In this document: positions 7,077-15,114 of the stretch, one piece after another
Numbering within the stretch: the first letter of the stretch is position 1
How the letters are laid out: each line of letters begins with the position of its first letter
Origin: Micromonospora sp. CPCC 205371
GTDB taxonomy: Bacteria > Actinomycetota > Actinomycetes > Mycobacteriales > Micromonosporaceae
Length of the DNA: 33,896 bases
Direction of reading: 5' to 3'
Assembly: GCF_026130045.1 (NCBI RefSeq)
Contig: NZ_JAIBNX010000090.1
Span: 1 to 33,896, forward strand
Made by a program: the position numbers and the translations under genes
The notes under the pieces: generated by a model
What the model saw: the letters and a program-made list of their open reading frames with translations, nothing else
What the model was told of the DNA's origin: nothing
Database searches by the model: none

Positions 7077-7493
7077 GCTACCTCACGTCCTCACACCGAA
7101 CGACGCGCAACAGCTATACGGCTGGGACGGCACCGTGTGCCAGGTCGGCGCGAGCATGCTCGATCTCGTGCACGCGGCGGAACAGTCCAGTCCCACGCTT
7201 TTTCGGTGGTGGGTCGCGGCGCTTGGTCAAGTAGACGAGGCCGTTGCGCAGGTGGTCTCGGACCTGAGGACCTACGGTGAGCCCTTCCTGCGCGACAATC
7301 TCACGCTGCCCCAAATAGTCGAAACCCGAAATCTCAGGTCGAATACGGAACACTGGCGCTCTGCTACGCACTGCAGGGCGACCTACCCCAGGCGCGGGCC
7401 ATGCTGGCGAAGTTCGGCGCGGTGGTTCGGGTATTCGCCGGAGGGCAGACGGAAGCCTTCACCCGCAACTTCGCCAAGCGATTCGGCCTCTGA
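7077..7493 (+). pseudogene. C-terminal fragment of the interrupted hypothetical gene, frameshifted
   Basis: The frame entering from the transposon junction reads PHVLTPNDAQQLYGWDG, then FRWWVAALGQVDEAVAQVV and LRTYGEPFLRDNLTLPQIVE. A second frame, opening near 7320-7345, supplies a natural C-terminus (VEYGTLALCYALQGD, then AVVRVFAGGQTEAFTRNF) and a TGA at 7491-7493. So the gene carries a frameshift at about 7320-7345 as well as the insertion, or the read has an indel there. The family is unknown. The end resembles a small helical repeat domain. Confidence 0.6.
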
Positions 7494-7814
7494 GCTTGCC
7501 ATCGAAAGTGACCGAGGCGCTGGGCGCTTCAGATTTGAAAGCCTCACGATCACCCGCGTGTCGAACCGACCGCACGCCACCCCACCGCCGCCCGGCGAGC
7601 ACAGCGCGCTGAGCGCAGCAGAGCACAACGACGAACTCCCCGAACATCGTCCCCCGACGTAGGTGACCAGTGCATTGCAAGCATGAGCCAGAGTCCCTGG
7701 CCGTCGGGCAGTGAGCAGGACCTGAACGCGCACCGGCTCGGCCCTGACTCATAGGCAACGTCTTCCCCAAGCGAACTGACGGCGGCATGACCGGAAGACA
7801 TGCATGGATGATCG
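7494..7814. other. Intergenic, no gene recognised
   Basis: Several frames are open on both strands, but none has a ribosome-binding site or protein-like composition. I see no RNA gene or repeat. It separates the broken host gene from a minus-strand membrane protein. Confidence 0.5.
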
Positions 7815-8426
7815 TTATGCGGTCAAAGTGTTATCCGACGCAACCTCGCTCGATGTCAGCGGATTGGCCGGCACATCCCGCGTCGCCAGCTCTGTTGATA
7901 TCCATGGTGACCTTCGGAATCGTGGCAGAGGCTCGCCAGGTGTACCAATTGATCGCCGAACTGCCTCGTAGAACTCATGTTTAGCGTCACCGGCTTGCGC
8001 CAAAGCGCGGTCCCAGTCGCTTCGTCCACCTAATCGACCTCGGGCGAACCATTCGAGACGCCATACGCTTTGCTTCCACCGCTGGCCGGCCTCGACCACC
8101 GCGGAGTCCCCGACCATGAGCACGGACTCCCATTTAGCCGATCTATCAAGCTCGGCGGCGGCGAGCTGGGATATGCCAACTTCGGGAGGCAATGGCTCCG
8201 CAAGATCGTCCAAGCCGCGATGGGCGGCGATGGCACGCGCGATGTCTGTCATCTTCTTAAGCGCGTGCGCATGATCCGAGTAAGCGGCCACCTGTAGTGC
8301 ATTCCAATGCGCCTGACGCTGGCGCTGCCATTGAGCCCGACCGACGGCTGAGGTCGCGAGATAGGTCGCAGTACTGCCAACCAGAACGCCGATGATCGTC
8401 GGAAGTTGATCGAGAAGGCTGCTCAT
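7815..8426 (-). CDS. Membrane-anchored hypothetical protein
   Basis: The 203-residue product starts at ATG 8426, with a GGGGGGAG ribosome-binding site six bases upstream. An N-terminal hydrophobic segment (LPTIIGVLVGSTATYLATSAV, about residues 7-27) is followed by a charged helical region (RAQWQRQRQAHWNALQVAAY) and a soluble C-terminal half. It resembles small single-span actinobacterial proteins of unknown function often found in genomic islands. No catalytic motif is visible. The neighbours give no functional hint. Confidence 0.65.
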   Translation of the reverse strand: MSSLLDQLPTIIGVLVGSTATYLATSAVGRAQWQRQRQAHWNALQVAAYSDHAHALKKMTDIARAIAAHRGLDDLAEPLPPEVGISQLAAAELDRSAKWESVLMVGDSAVVEAGQRWKQSVWRLEWFARGRLGGRSDWDRALAQAGDAKHEFYEAVRRSIGTPGEPLPRFRRSPWISTELATRDVPANPLTSSEVASDNTLTA

Positions 8427-8515
8427 CCTATCTCCCCCCAGCGGGATGGGACTTGAATTATCGTAACGTTCGGTGACAACCATCCGCGATGGCGGTTTCG
8501 CAACACCGTGGTGAT

Positions 8516-8546
8516 CATTTCAGTCGGGCAGCTGCCCACCGAAATG
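8516..8546. repeat. Imperfect palindrome upstream of the membrane protein gene
   Basis: CATTTC.GT..GGGCAG and its reverse complement meet at AGCT (8530-8533), with two mismatches and one single-base gap. It lies 90 bp upstream of the start at 8426 in a gene-free interval (8427-8755) and could be an operator. Nothing else was found in the interval. Confidence 0.45.
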
Positions 8547-8755
8547 GTGCCTCATGCTCCGCGTGTGTCGTACTGTTCTCGGCTACTTGTTTCGTTGCCT
8601 CAGGACCGCGGCCCGGCCAGATCCGGTTGTTGGCGTGGTTATCCTCACGCTCTGGTGGTGGGTAGGGCACGGGTGGCTGATGCCGGGTGTCCCGTTGTGG
8701 GTCAGCCGGAGTTCGTGCTGCCGGTGTTGGTGGGGCAAGTTGCGAACCTCGTGCG

Positions 8756-9178
8756 TCATGGCTTCGCCTGAGCGGTCGACGCTTGAGGATTCGCAGGTCG
8801 CGATCCATTCCGTACTACGACCATGAGAACGGTCGACGAGATTAGCCACACCAAACATAGCCATCGACTAGTGTAAGGACTCTCCGCTGTTGAGTTTCCT
8901 ACCAGTGCCCATTGCACCGGGAAGGCTGCAATGAGAGAGATAACAAGCCCACCCACCGCTGCTGGTGGAATCGCCTTTATCCAGGCGCTCACACCTGGTG
9001 CCACCGGCGTCAGCCTGTAGTAAGCAGCCAGCAGAATGAATAGCACCACACCGGCAACACTCTCGAACGGTTCAAACGCTCCCTCTGATGCGCTGATCGC
9101 GATAACTCCTGCTGCGGCGGCGCCTGCCAGGGCCGCTTGGTCCACCTCTACCTTCATCTTGCCAGCGTATTGAGTCAT
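8756..9178 (-). CDS. Small multi-span membrane protein, unknown function
   Basis: Starting at ATG 9178 (MTQYAGKMKVEVD), this protein of 140 residues has about three hydrophobic spans: AALAGAAAAGVIAIS, SVAGVVLFILLAAYY with a following AVGGLVISLIAAFPV, and WLCLVWLISSTVLMVVV. A polar C-terminus follows. No strong ribosome-binding site is seen. A start at ATG 9157 (MKVEVD) is possible, and longer upstream starts give poorly composed sequence. The family is not recognised. With the preceding gene it forms a small pair of orphan membrane proteins between the transposon and a tRNA remnant. Confidence 0.55.
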   Translation of the reverse strand: MTQYAGKMKVEVDQAALAGAAAAGVIAISASEGAFEPFESVAGVVLFILLAAYYRLTPVAPGVSAWIKAIPPAAVGGLVISLIAAFPVQWALVGNSTAESPYTSRWLCLVWLISSTVLMVVVRNGSRPANPQASTAQAKP

Positions 9179-9720
9179 GTCAACATTGACACCTGCGTCG
9201 ACGATGCGAATACCGAACTCCAGTCGCTGTTCGAGGATCAGGAAGCGAAGACCTGCGCGATCCTCGGCAAGATTGAACGCACTATCCTCGGCATGAGAGG
9301 TCGCCGCCAAAGGACGTGGGCGACCTTCAAGCTTTCTGCAAGACGCCTAAGGGGGCGGTGCAGCGACTCTTTGCGGGAGATCGAATGGGAGCTGCGCCGC
9401 CCGGTGGCAACGGTACCGCTTGCTCGCCGGCCTGGCGTCGACAACGTAGTTCGCCTTTGGCGTATGCCGGCGAGTGGCTGACCTGTGCGTCCCGGCCCGC
9501 TACCCCGCCGGCGGGTCGTGGGTGCTCCGTGGGTGCTCGGGTGCCAGCGACCCTCGACGGATTCCACCCCTAGATCCTGGATTTCGGCCACGAACGACCG
9601 CCGACAAGGCGACTACAAGGAGCGACGGCCACGCTGACCTGCTGATATGACGTGGGCTCTGCCTGGATTTCTGGCCAGCAATCCGGACGCAAGTACTTTA
9701 CGTTCAGTAGCAGGGACGAA
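9179..9720. other. Intergenic, no gene supported
   Basis: Frames are open on both strands, but none looks like a real protein. A short direct repeat, GGGTGCTC twice followed by GGGTGCC, lies at about 9518-9545. The stretch may be eroded mobile DNA next to the tRNA remnant. Confidence 0.45.
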
Positions 9721-9730
9721 GACGCCCGGT

Positions 9731-9773
9731 GAGGATTAAAAGTCCTCAGCTCTGCCGATTGAGCTAGCGGCCC
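9731..9773 (-). pseudogene. Truncated tRNA-Lys (anticodon TTT)
   Basis: On the minus strand the 5' acceptor GGGCCGC (9773-9767), TA, a D-arm GCTC/GAGC, and the anticodon arm GAGGA-CTTTTAA-TCCTC are intact. The anticodon TTT reads lysine codons. After 9731 there is no TTCGA-type T-arm with pairing stems and no GCGGCCC to close the acceptor. An upstream TAGCCT (about 9784-9789) still looks like its -10 box. It is therefore the 5' half of a tRNA gene, perhaps left by loss of an integrated element. Confidence 0.7.
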
Positions 9774-9880
9774 GCGGATCTAGGCTACCGGACCCTTTCG
9801 CCGCCCCCGCGCGCCATGCGGGTTCACGCAAGTATCGACGCGGGTGCAACCCGCTTGCCCCTGCCGTGCGTCTTCGTGGC

Positions 9881-12800
9881 GTGACGAAGCGTAGATTCGC
9901 CAGTTTTCTGGCCATCACACTACTGCTCGCCACCACAGGCGGGCCGGCGTTCGCTCAGGCATCTGGGCGGGCGGTAGAGCGGGCAGCGGGGCAGGCGCCG
10001 GAGCAGGGGCCGGCGCCCGTCCTGCCAGCCGGTAAGACGTACACGGTGACGCTGCTGACCGGCGACGTCGTCACCGTCCACACGAGATCATCTGGGTGCC
10101 CGGACGTGTCGGTTCGGCCGGCGCGGTCGAGCGGGATGCTGCACAAGAGCTGCGGTGCCGATGGGCACGTGCGGGTGATACCTGGCACGGTGGCCGGGCT
10201 GGTGGGCAGCGTGCTCGACGAGGCGCTGTTCGACGTGACGACGCTGATCCGGGAAGGGTACGACGACGCGCGCAGCAAGGAGCTGCCGCTGATCGTCAAG
10301 CCGGCGGACGGCCGCGCCAGGAGCGCGTTCGTGACCGGTCTGATCGGGCAGCGAGAGCTGCGGAGCATCGGCGCGGTCGCCGGCAAGCAGCCCAAAGGCA
10401 AGCCCATGACCGCGCTGGCTGACCCAGCGGCGGCGGGCAAGGTCTGGCTCGATCATCGGGTACACGCGACGCAGGCGAAGCTGGACCGGAATCTGCGCCA
10501 GGTGTCGGCGCCGCAGGCGTGGGCGGCCGGGTACACCGGCAGGGGCGCCCGGGTTGCGGTGCTGGACACTGGGGTGGATGCCACGCACCCGGACATCGCG
10601 GGGAGGGTCGCGGAGGCGGCGGACTTCACCGGCAGCAGCCCGGAGGCGGTCGACGGGCACGGGCACGGCACCCATGTCGCTGCCACTGTCGCGGGCAGCG
10701 GCGCCGCGGCTGGCGGGGAGCGCCGGGGTGTGGCTCCGGACGCGCGGCTGGTCGTCGGCAAGGTGCTCGACGATCTTGGCCTGGGCACCGATTCGCAGAT
10801 TATCGCCGGCCTGGAGTGGGCGGCACCGCGCGCCGATGTGGTCAACCTGAGCCTCGGCGGCTACGAGCCCAGCGACGGCACCGACCCGCTGTCCCAGGCG
10901 GTCGACGCGGTCAGCGAGCAGCACGGCACTCTCGTGGTGGCCGCGTCGGGCAACGATCCCCTTGACCGGCTGATCAGTACGCCGGCCGCCGCGGCGTCGG
11001 CGCTGACCGTCGGTGCGGTGGACGGTGCCGACCGGCTGGCCGAGTTCTCCGGTCGTGGGCCGGTGATCAACAGCAACGCGCTCAAGCCGGAGATCGTCGC
11101 GCCGGGCGTGGAGATCGTCGCGGCTCGCGCCGCGGGCACCGGGATCGGGCGGATCATCGACGAGAGGTACACGGCCCTCTCGGGGACCTCGATGGCGGCG
11201 CCGCACGTCGCGGGCGTTGCCGCCCTGCTGGTCCAGCAGCACCCTGACTGGGATGCCCGCCGGCTCAAGGCGGCCCTCGTCGGGTCCGCGGACCGGCTGG
11301 AGGGCGCTGACGCGTACACGGTCGGATCGGGGCGGCTCGACGCCGCGCGTGCCCTCGGTGCGCTCGTGCCCGACCAGGCCGTGGTCAACCTCGGCGCCGG
11401 CGGCGCCGGGACCAAGCCGGCCTGGGCGAACACCCGCGCGCGCTTCGCGGGGATGGCGGCGTCCGGTACGGTGGCGGCCCGGGTGGGGGCCCAGGCGCCG
11501 GACGCCGCGACGCTGTCCGACCGGAGGCTGGCGATCGATGCTGGCGGCACGGGTACCACGGTGTTACGCATCGACCGCGACGGTTTGGCGACCGGGTTCT
11601 ACACCGCGACCGTGACGGCTCGTAGCGGCGGCCGTACGGTGACCACGCCAATCGCCTTCTACGTGGAGCCGCCCACCGTCGAGCTGTCCATGTCGATGCG
11701 GCCCCTGCCGGACGCACCGGCCGAGGCGGACATCTTCCTGTTCGGGCAGATCGTCAACCTGGAAGATCCGGCGCTCTTCGCCGTGACGTTCTACCTCAAC
11801 CGCGGCGGTGAGGGCTTCAAGGCGCGGGTGCCGGCTGGCCGGTACAGCATCACCGGCTCCGTCTACGAACTGGGCGAGCGCGAACGGATGGCGCTGACCG
11901 GCGACTCCGACATCACCCTCGCCACCGATACCGCCTTCACGCTGGATGCCACGAACGCACGGCCGGTGAAGGTGGGCGTCGAGGGCGTGGAGACCTCGCC
12001 GGTCGCGGTCGGCGTGTACTACGAGCAGCGTGCCCGGCGCGGCTTCGGCTGGTACGACTTCGCGTTCGCGTGGGAGGACAACGCGCGCGCTGGCGGTGTC
12101 TACGCCGTGCCGCTGGACGAGCCCGGCATCGGCGAGTTCCAGGCGTACACGGTGGCGGGGATGGAGGCGCCCGGCCCGTCGTTCTACGACGTGATCAAGG
12201 CCCATCCGTCGGGCCTGCCGGCCGACGCGTCGCATCAGGTGACCGCCGCCGAGCGGGCCAAGCTGGTGCGCATCGACCAGCGGTTCCACCGGCTCGACAA
12301 GCCGGAGACGGTCACCGGCCACAAGCGGTACGGCGTCAGCGCGTCCGGGCGGCTGGTGTCCGAGTCGTTCACGCGGGACCTGTCCGGCGACCGCGTCGAC
12401 CACGTGTCACCGGAGTACAGGTGGATCGACGAGGCGATCTACGACGACCTGGTCACGCAGGAGGCGCCGCGCAGCTACCCGCCGGGCAGCCGGCACGAGA
12501 AGGTCTGGGTACGCCAGCCACTGCGCCCCGACTGGTACGACGACCCGGCCGAGACGGTGGGCGGATGCGCACCGGAGCCGATCACCCGTACCCGCGGCCA
12601 CCTGTATGTCGAACTGGTCCCCATGACCGACCAGCACCAGCGTGGCACCTGCTTCGAGCTGGGCCTCGCGACCACCGCCCTGTACCGGAACGGGGCACTT
12701 CTGGGCGAGGTCGAGGGGTCGGTGGGAGACTTCGCGATCCCGGCCGAGCGCGGCACGTACCGGCTCGTCCACGAGGTGGACAACAGCGGGTGGCTGCCGA

Positions 12801-13222
12801 CCTCGACCCGGGTGAGCACCGCGTGGACGTTCAAGTCGGCGGGCCCACGCGGCACCGGGTCGGCTCCCGTGCCGCTGCTGTCGGTCGACTATGAGCTGCC
12901 CCTGGACATCGCGAACCGACCCGCCGGCCGGGAGGCGGCGTTCACTGTCCACCAGGCGCACGGGGTGGCCCGGCAGCGGATCACTTCGCTTGCGCTGTGG
13001 ACGTCGGTGGACGACGGCGTCACCTGGCAGAAGGTGCCGGTATCGCGGGACGGCGCTGACCGGTTCAAGGCGCAGCTACCGCAGCCGGCGGCCGGACAGG
13101 CGGTGTCGCTACGGATCGCGGTCAAGGCGAGCGGCGGCAGCGCACTCGACCAAACCATCGTCCGCGCCTACCAAGGGGAGACCGGCGGCTCAGGTCGGCA
13201 GGTTGAGGGCGCGGCGGGCTAG
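9881..13222 (+). CDS. Secreted S8 subtilisin-like serine protease with large C-terminal region
   Basis: This exported endopeptidase has a signal peptide (MTKRRFASFLAITLLLATT, cleavage near PAFAQA), a propeptide region (about 40-190) and a subtilase catalytic domain. Counting from GTG 9881, the triad is Asp229 (AVLDTGVD), His262 (GHGHGTHV) and Ser437 (SGTSMAAPHVAG). The oxyanion Asn lies in VVAASGN. About 600 residues of beta-rich sequence without a recognised domain follow. GTG 9881 gives the most natural signal peptide. GTG 9866 would add five residues. Neither has a clear ribosome-binding site. The 3' end overlaps the convergent EI24 gene by 33 bp. Confidence 0.9.
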   Translation: MTKRRFASFLAITLLLATTGGPAFAQASGRAVERAAGQAPEQGPAPVLPAGKTYTVTLLTGDVVTVHTRSSGCPDVSVRPARSSGMLHKSCGADGHVRVIPGTVAGLVGSVLDEALFDVTTLIREGYDDARSKELPLIVKPADGRARSAFVTGLIGQRELRSIGAVAGKQPKGKPMTALADPAAAGKVWLDHRVHATQAKLDRNLRQVSAPQAWAAGYTGRGARVAVLDTGVDATHPDIAGRVAEAADFTGSSPEAVDGHGHGTHVAATVAGSGAAAGGERRGVAPDARLVVGKVLDDLGLGTDSQIIAGLEWAAPRADVVNLSLGGYEPSDGTDPLSQAVDAVSEQHGTLVVAASGNDPLDRLISTPAAAASALTVGAVDGADRLAEFSGRGPVINSNALKPEIVAPGVEIVAARAAGTGIGRIIDERYTALSGTSMAAPHVAGVAALLVQQHPDWDARRLKAALVGSADRLEGADAYTVGSGRLDAARALGALVPDQAVVNLGAGGAGTKPAWANTRARFAGMAASGTVAARVGAQAPDAATLSDRRLAIDAGGTGTTVLRIDRDGLATGFYTATVTARSGGRTVTTPIAFYVEPPTVELSMSMRPLPDAPAEADIFLFGQIVNLEDPALFAVTFYLNRGGEGFKARVPAGRYSITGSVYELGERERMALTGDSDITLATDTAFTLDATNARPVKVGVEGVETSPVAVGVYYEQRARRGFGWYDFAFAWEDNARAGGVYAVPLDEPGIGEFQAYTVAGMEAPGPSFYDVIKAHPSGLPADASHQVTAAERAKLVRIDQRFHRLDKPETVTGHKRYGVSASGRLVSESFTRDLSGDRVDHVSPEYRWIDEAIYDDLVTQEAPRSYPPGSRHEKVWVRQPLRPDWYDDPAETVGGCAPEPITRTRGHLYVELVPMTDQHQRGTCFELGLATTALYRNGALLGEVEGSVGDFAIPAERGTYRLVHEVDNSGWLPTSTRVSTAWTFKSAGPRGTGSAPVPLLSVDYELPLDIANRPAGREAAFTVHQAHGVARQRITSLALWTSVDDGVTWQKVPVSRDGADRFKAQLPQPAAGQAVSLRIAVKASGGSALDQTIVRAYQGETGGSGRQVEGAAG

Positions 13223-13945
13223 CAGGGTGCCGCCGACGATCGCCGCGGGCATGACCAGTACGGCGCCGAGGGGGATCAGGAAGCAGCAGAACACGCCCAC
13301 CCCGAACCCGAGCGCCATCGGCCGGTTGGCCTTGAGGATCGTGCGCCGCTCGGGCAGTCGGAGTCCTCGGCGGTAGAACGCCACCCCCACCAATTCCAGC
13401 GCGAGGAACCAGCCACCAATGAACGCGCCGATGACCGGGATCACGGTCTGGCCGACGATCGGGATGAAACCGGCGACGAAGAGGGGGATGCCGATCAGTA
13501 CGGACAGCGCGATCAGCCGTAGTGAGTCCCAGATGCTGCGCCGCAGCGAACGCCACCACGGCACGTCGATCTCGTCGGGGACGCCGCCGTACCGCGCCTC
13601 GATCACCTCGGAGATCTTCTCGTAGAACGGGTCACCGATGGCGAGCGTCACGGCGGTGAAGGTCAGGATGCCGATGAAGCCGCCCAGTCCGAGGATGCCG
13701 ATGGCGGCTACCACCTGCACGGTGTCGCGCATCCCGCTGGACCAGTCGTCGGCCCACCAGGTGACCGCCTCGGACAGGTCGGACACGAAGTAGATGAGCG
13801 TCGCGAAGGCGGCAACGTACAGCACCGCCGAGATGAACGCCGGTATCAGGCCGAGTAGGACGAGCCTGGGGTTGCGTGCGTACGTGCCGAGGCCGCGGCC
13901 GAGCAGGCCCAGGCCCGCGAGGAATTCACGAAGGGGTACCGCCAC
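13190..13945 (-). CDS. EI24-domain (CysZ-like) membrane protein
   Basis: This 251-residue protein with about four to five transmembrane segments belongs to the EI24 family, which includes the sulfate permease CysZ. Features include the N-terminal GLGLLGRGLGTYARNPRLVLLGLIP, a cytosolic loop DPFYEKISEVIEARYGG, and the family segment AGFIPIVGQTVIPVIGAFIGGW. The GTG at 13945 matches the usual start of the family (VPLREFLAGLG), and it is preceded by the Ser/Thr/Pro-rich gene 11 bp away, so they are probably co-transcribed. Sulfate transport is only possible. Actinobacterial homologues are mostly uncharacterised. Confidence 0.85.
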   Translation of the reverse strand: MAVPLREFLAGLGLLGRGLGTYARNPRLVLLGLIPAFISAVLYVAAFATLIYFVSDLSEAVTWWADDWSSGMRDTVQVVAAIGILGLGGFIGILTFTAVTLAIGDPFYEKISEVIEARYGGVPDEIDVPWWRSLRRSIWDSLRLIALSVLIGIPLFVAGFIPIVGQTVIPVIGAFIGGWFLALELVGVAFYRRGLRLPERRTILKANRPMALGFGVGVFCCFLIPLGAVLVMPAAIVGGTLLARRALNLPT

Positions 13946-13956
13946 GAAGCCGGAGC

Positions 13957-14337
13957 TTACGGCGTCGGGCTCGCGTCCGGGGATGCTGGCGGCTCGGTGG
14001 CCGGGTACGTCGGCTCGATCGTGGCTTCCGGCGCCAGCGTCGCGGATGGGGACGCGGACGGCGTCGGTGCGGTGGATGCGGTGGGCAAGGCGGGCGACGC
14101 CGTCGGCGAGGTGGACGAGGTGGGCGTGACCGACGGTGTGACGGTGGGTGAGGCCGAAGGGCTCATGCGGATGCGGGGATGCTTGCCGCCGACCGGTGCG
14201 GTGCCCAGGCCGCCGTCGCCCACGGGCGTGGCGGCGGGAGCGGGGCCGGCGCCCGCCCAGGTCCAACCCGCCCATACCGCGAAGGGGAGACCAATCAGTA
14301 CGATTGCCGCGAAAACCACCTTGGGCCTTTTGTCCAC
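13957..14337 (-). CDS. Membrane-anchored Ser/Thr/Pro/Ala-rich protein
   Basis: The 126-residue product has a single N-terminal transmembrane segment (VVFAAIVLIGLPFAVWAGW) followed by an extracellular low-complexity tail of Ser, Thr, Pro and Ala repeats (SPTASPALPTAST and similar). It starts at GTG 14337. Such tails are often O-glycosylated cell-wall spacers. No catalytic domain is present. It is adjacent to and co-oriented with the EI24 gene, and a hairpin separates it from the upstream AlaX gene. Confidence 0.7.
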   Translation of the reverse strand: MDKRPKVVFAAIVLIGLPFAVWAGWTWAGAGPAPAATPVGDGGLGTAPVGGKHPRIRMSPSASPTVTPSVTPTSSTSPTASPALPTASTAPTPSASPSATLAPEATIEPTYPATEPPASPDASPTP

Positions 14338-14341
14338 GCTA

Positions 14342-14363
14342 TTTCACCGCCGAAGCGGCGAAA
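14342..14363 (-). terminator. Hairpin after the AlaX gene
   Basis: TTTTCGCCG and CGGCGGTGAAA (minus strand) pair across a CTT loop, three bases after the AlaX stop and just before the next start. It looks like a partial terminator within a gene series. Confidence 0.5.
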
Positions 14364-14366
14364 AGG

Positions 14367-15104
14367 TTACGCAGCGAGTCTGATCCGTACCCGTCTGTTG
14401 GCCTTACCCTTGCTCTCCACCTTGACCAGCTGTACCTTGCCGATCTGCGACGTCGACGCCACGTGTGTGCCACCGTCGGCCTGCACGTCGAGCCCGGTGA
14501 TGTCGACGATCCGGATCTCCTGCTCGTCAGCCGGGATCAGGTTGGACTGGGTGCGGATGATGTCGGGCAGTGCCAGCGCCTGGTCGCGCGGCAGCACCCG
14601 CACCTCCACGCGGCGGTCCGCGGCCACCTCCTGGTTGACGAGGTCTTCCAGGCGCGCCTTGAAGTCCGGCGGGACCTCGGGCAGATTGAAGTCCATCCGG
14701 GCCTCGCCCGGCTCCATGTTGCCGCCCGTCACCAGCGCACCGAAGTCGCGGAAAACCACGCCGCAGAGCACGTGCAGGCCGCTGTGCGTGCGCATCAGCA
14801 AGCTGCGCCGCTCGTCTTCGACAGCGCCGGTCACCGCCGTGCCGGCGGGCGGCAGCGGGTCGCCCTCGGCGGGCAGCAGGTACAGGTCGTCGCCCTTGCG
14901 GGTGCCCACGATGCGCGTCTGCACGCCCTGCCAGAGCAGCACGCCGTGGTCGGGCGGCTGGCCGCCGCCACCGGGGTAGAAGGCCGACCGGTCCAGCACG
15001 ATGCCCTGCTCAGGGTCGGCGGCCAGGACGGTGCACTCCCATTCGCGGAGCGTCGGGTCGGCGAGGTCGAGTCGATGAGTTCGGCCATGGTGCGTGACAC
15101 CCAT
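14367..15104 (-). CDS. AlaX-type alanyl-tRNA editing protein
   Basis: This stand-alone editing-domain protein of 245 residues probably deacylates mischarged Ser- or Gly-tRNA(Ala) in the cytosol. The N-terminal part has the AlaX glycine motif FYPGGGGQPPDHG (43-55). The zinc-binding HxxxH is present as His107 and His111 (HSGLH). The second motif, usually CxxxH, is DGGTH (Asp210 to His214), so Asp or water would replace the Cys ligand, as in some AlaX homologues. It starts at ATG 15104, 10 bp after the hydrolase stop, and is probably co-transcribed with it. Confidence 0.85.
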   Translation of the reverse strand: MGVTHHGRTHRLDLADPTLREWECTVLAADPEQGIVLDRSAFYPGGGGQPPDHGVLLWQGVQTRIVGTRKGDDLYLLPAEGDPLPPAGTAVTGAVEDERRSLLMRTHSGLHVLCGVVFRDFGALVTGGNMEPGEARMDFNLPEVPPDFKARLEDLVNQEVAADRRVEVRVLPRDQALALPDIIRTQSNLIPADEQEIRIVDITGLDVQADGGTHVASTSQIGKVQLVKVESKGKANRRVRIRLAA

Positions 15105-15114
15105 GGACCGAACC

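Noticed and set aside
5896-7662. Plus-strand open frame of 588 codons
   Set aside because: It runs antisense to the transposase N-terminal part and the zinc-ribbon gene with Arg/Pro/Ala-biased composition. Only its last part (after 7077) is protein-like, and that belongs to the broken host gene.
8554-8826. Plus-strand 90-codon frame with a hydrophobic stretch
   Set aside because: No ribosome-binding site, and it overlaps the 3' end of a better supported minus-strand membrane protein. The Trp/Cys-rich tail looks like shadow sequence.
9731-9773. Functional tRNA-Lys
   Set aside because: No T-arm or 3' acceptor strand can be paired downstream of the anticodon arm.
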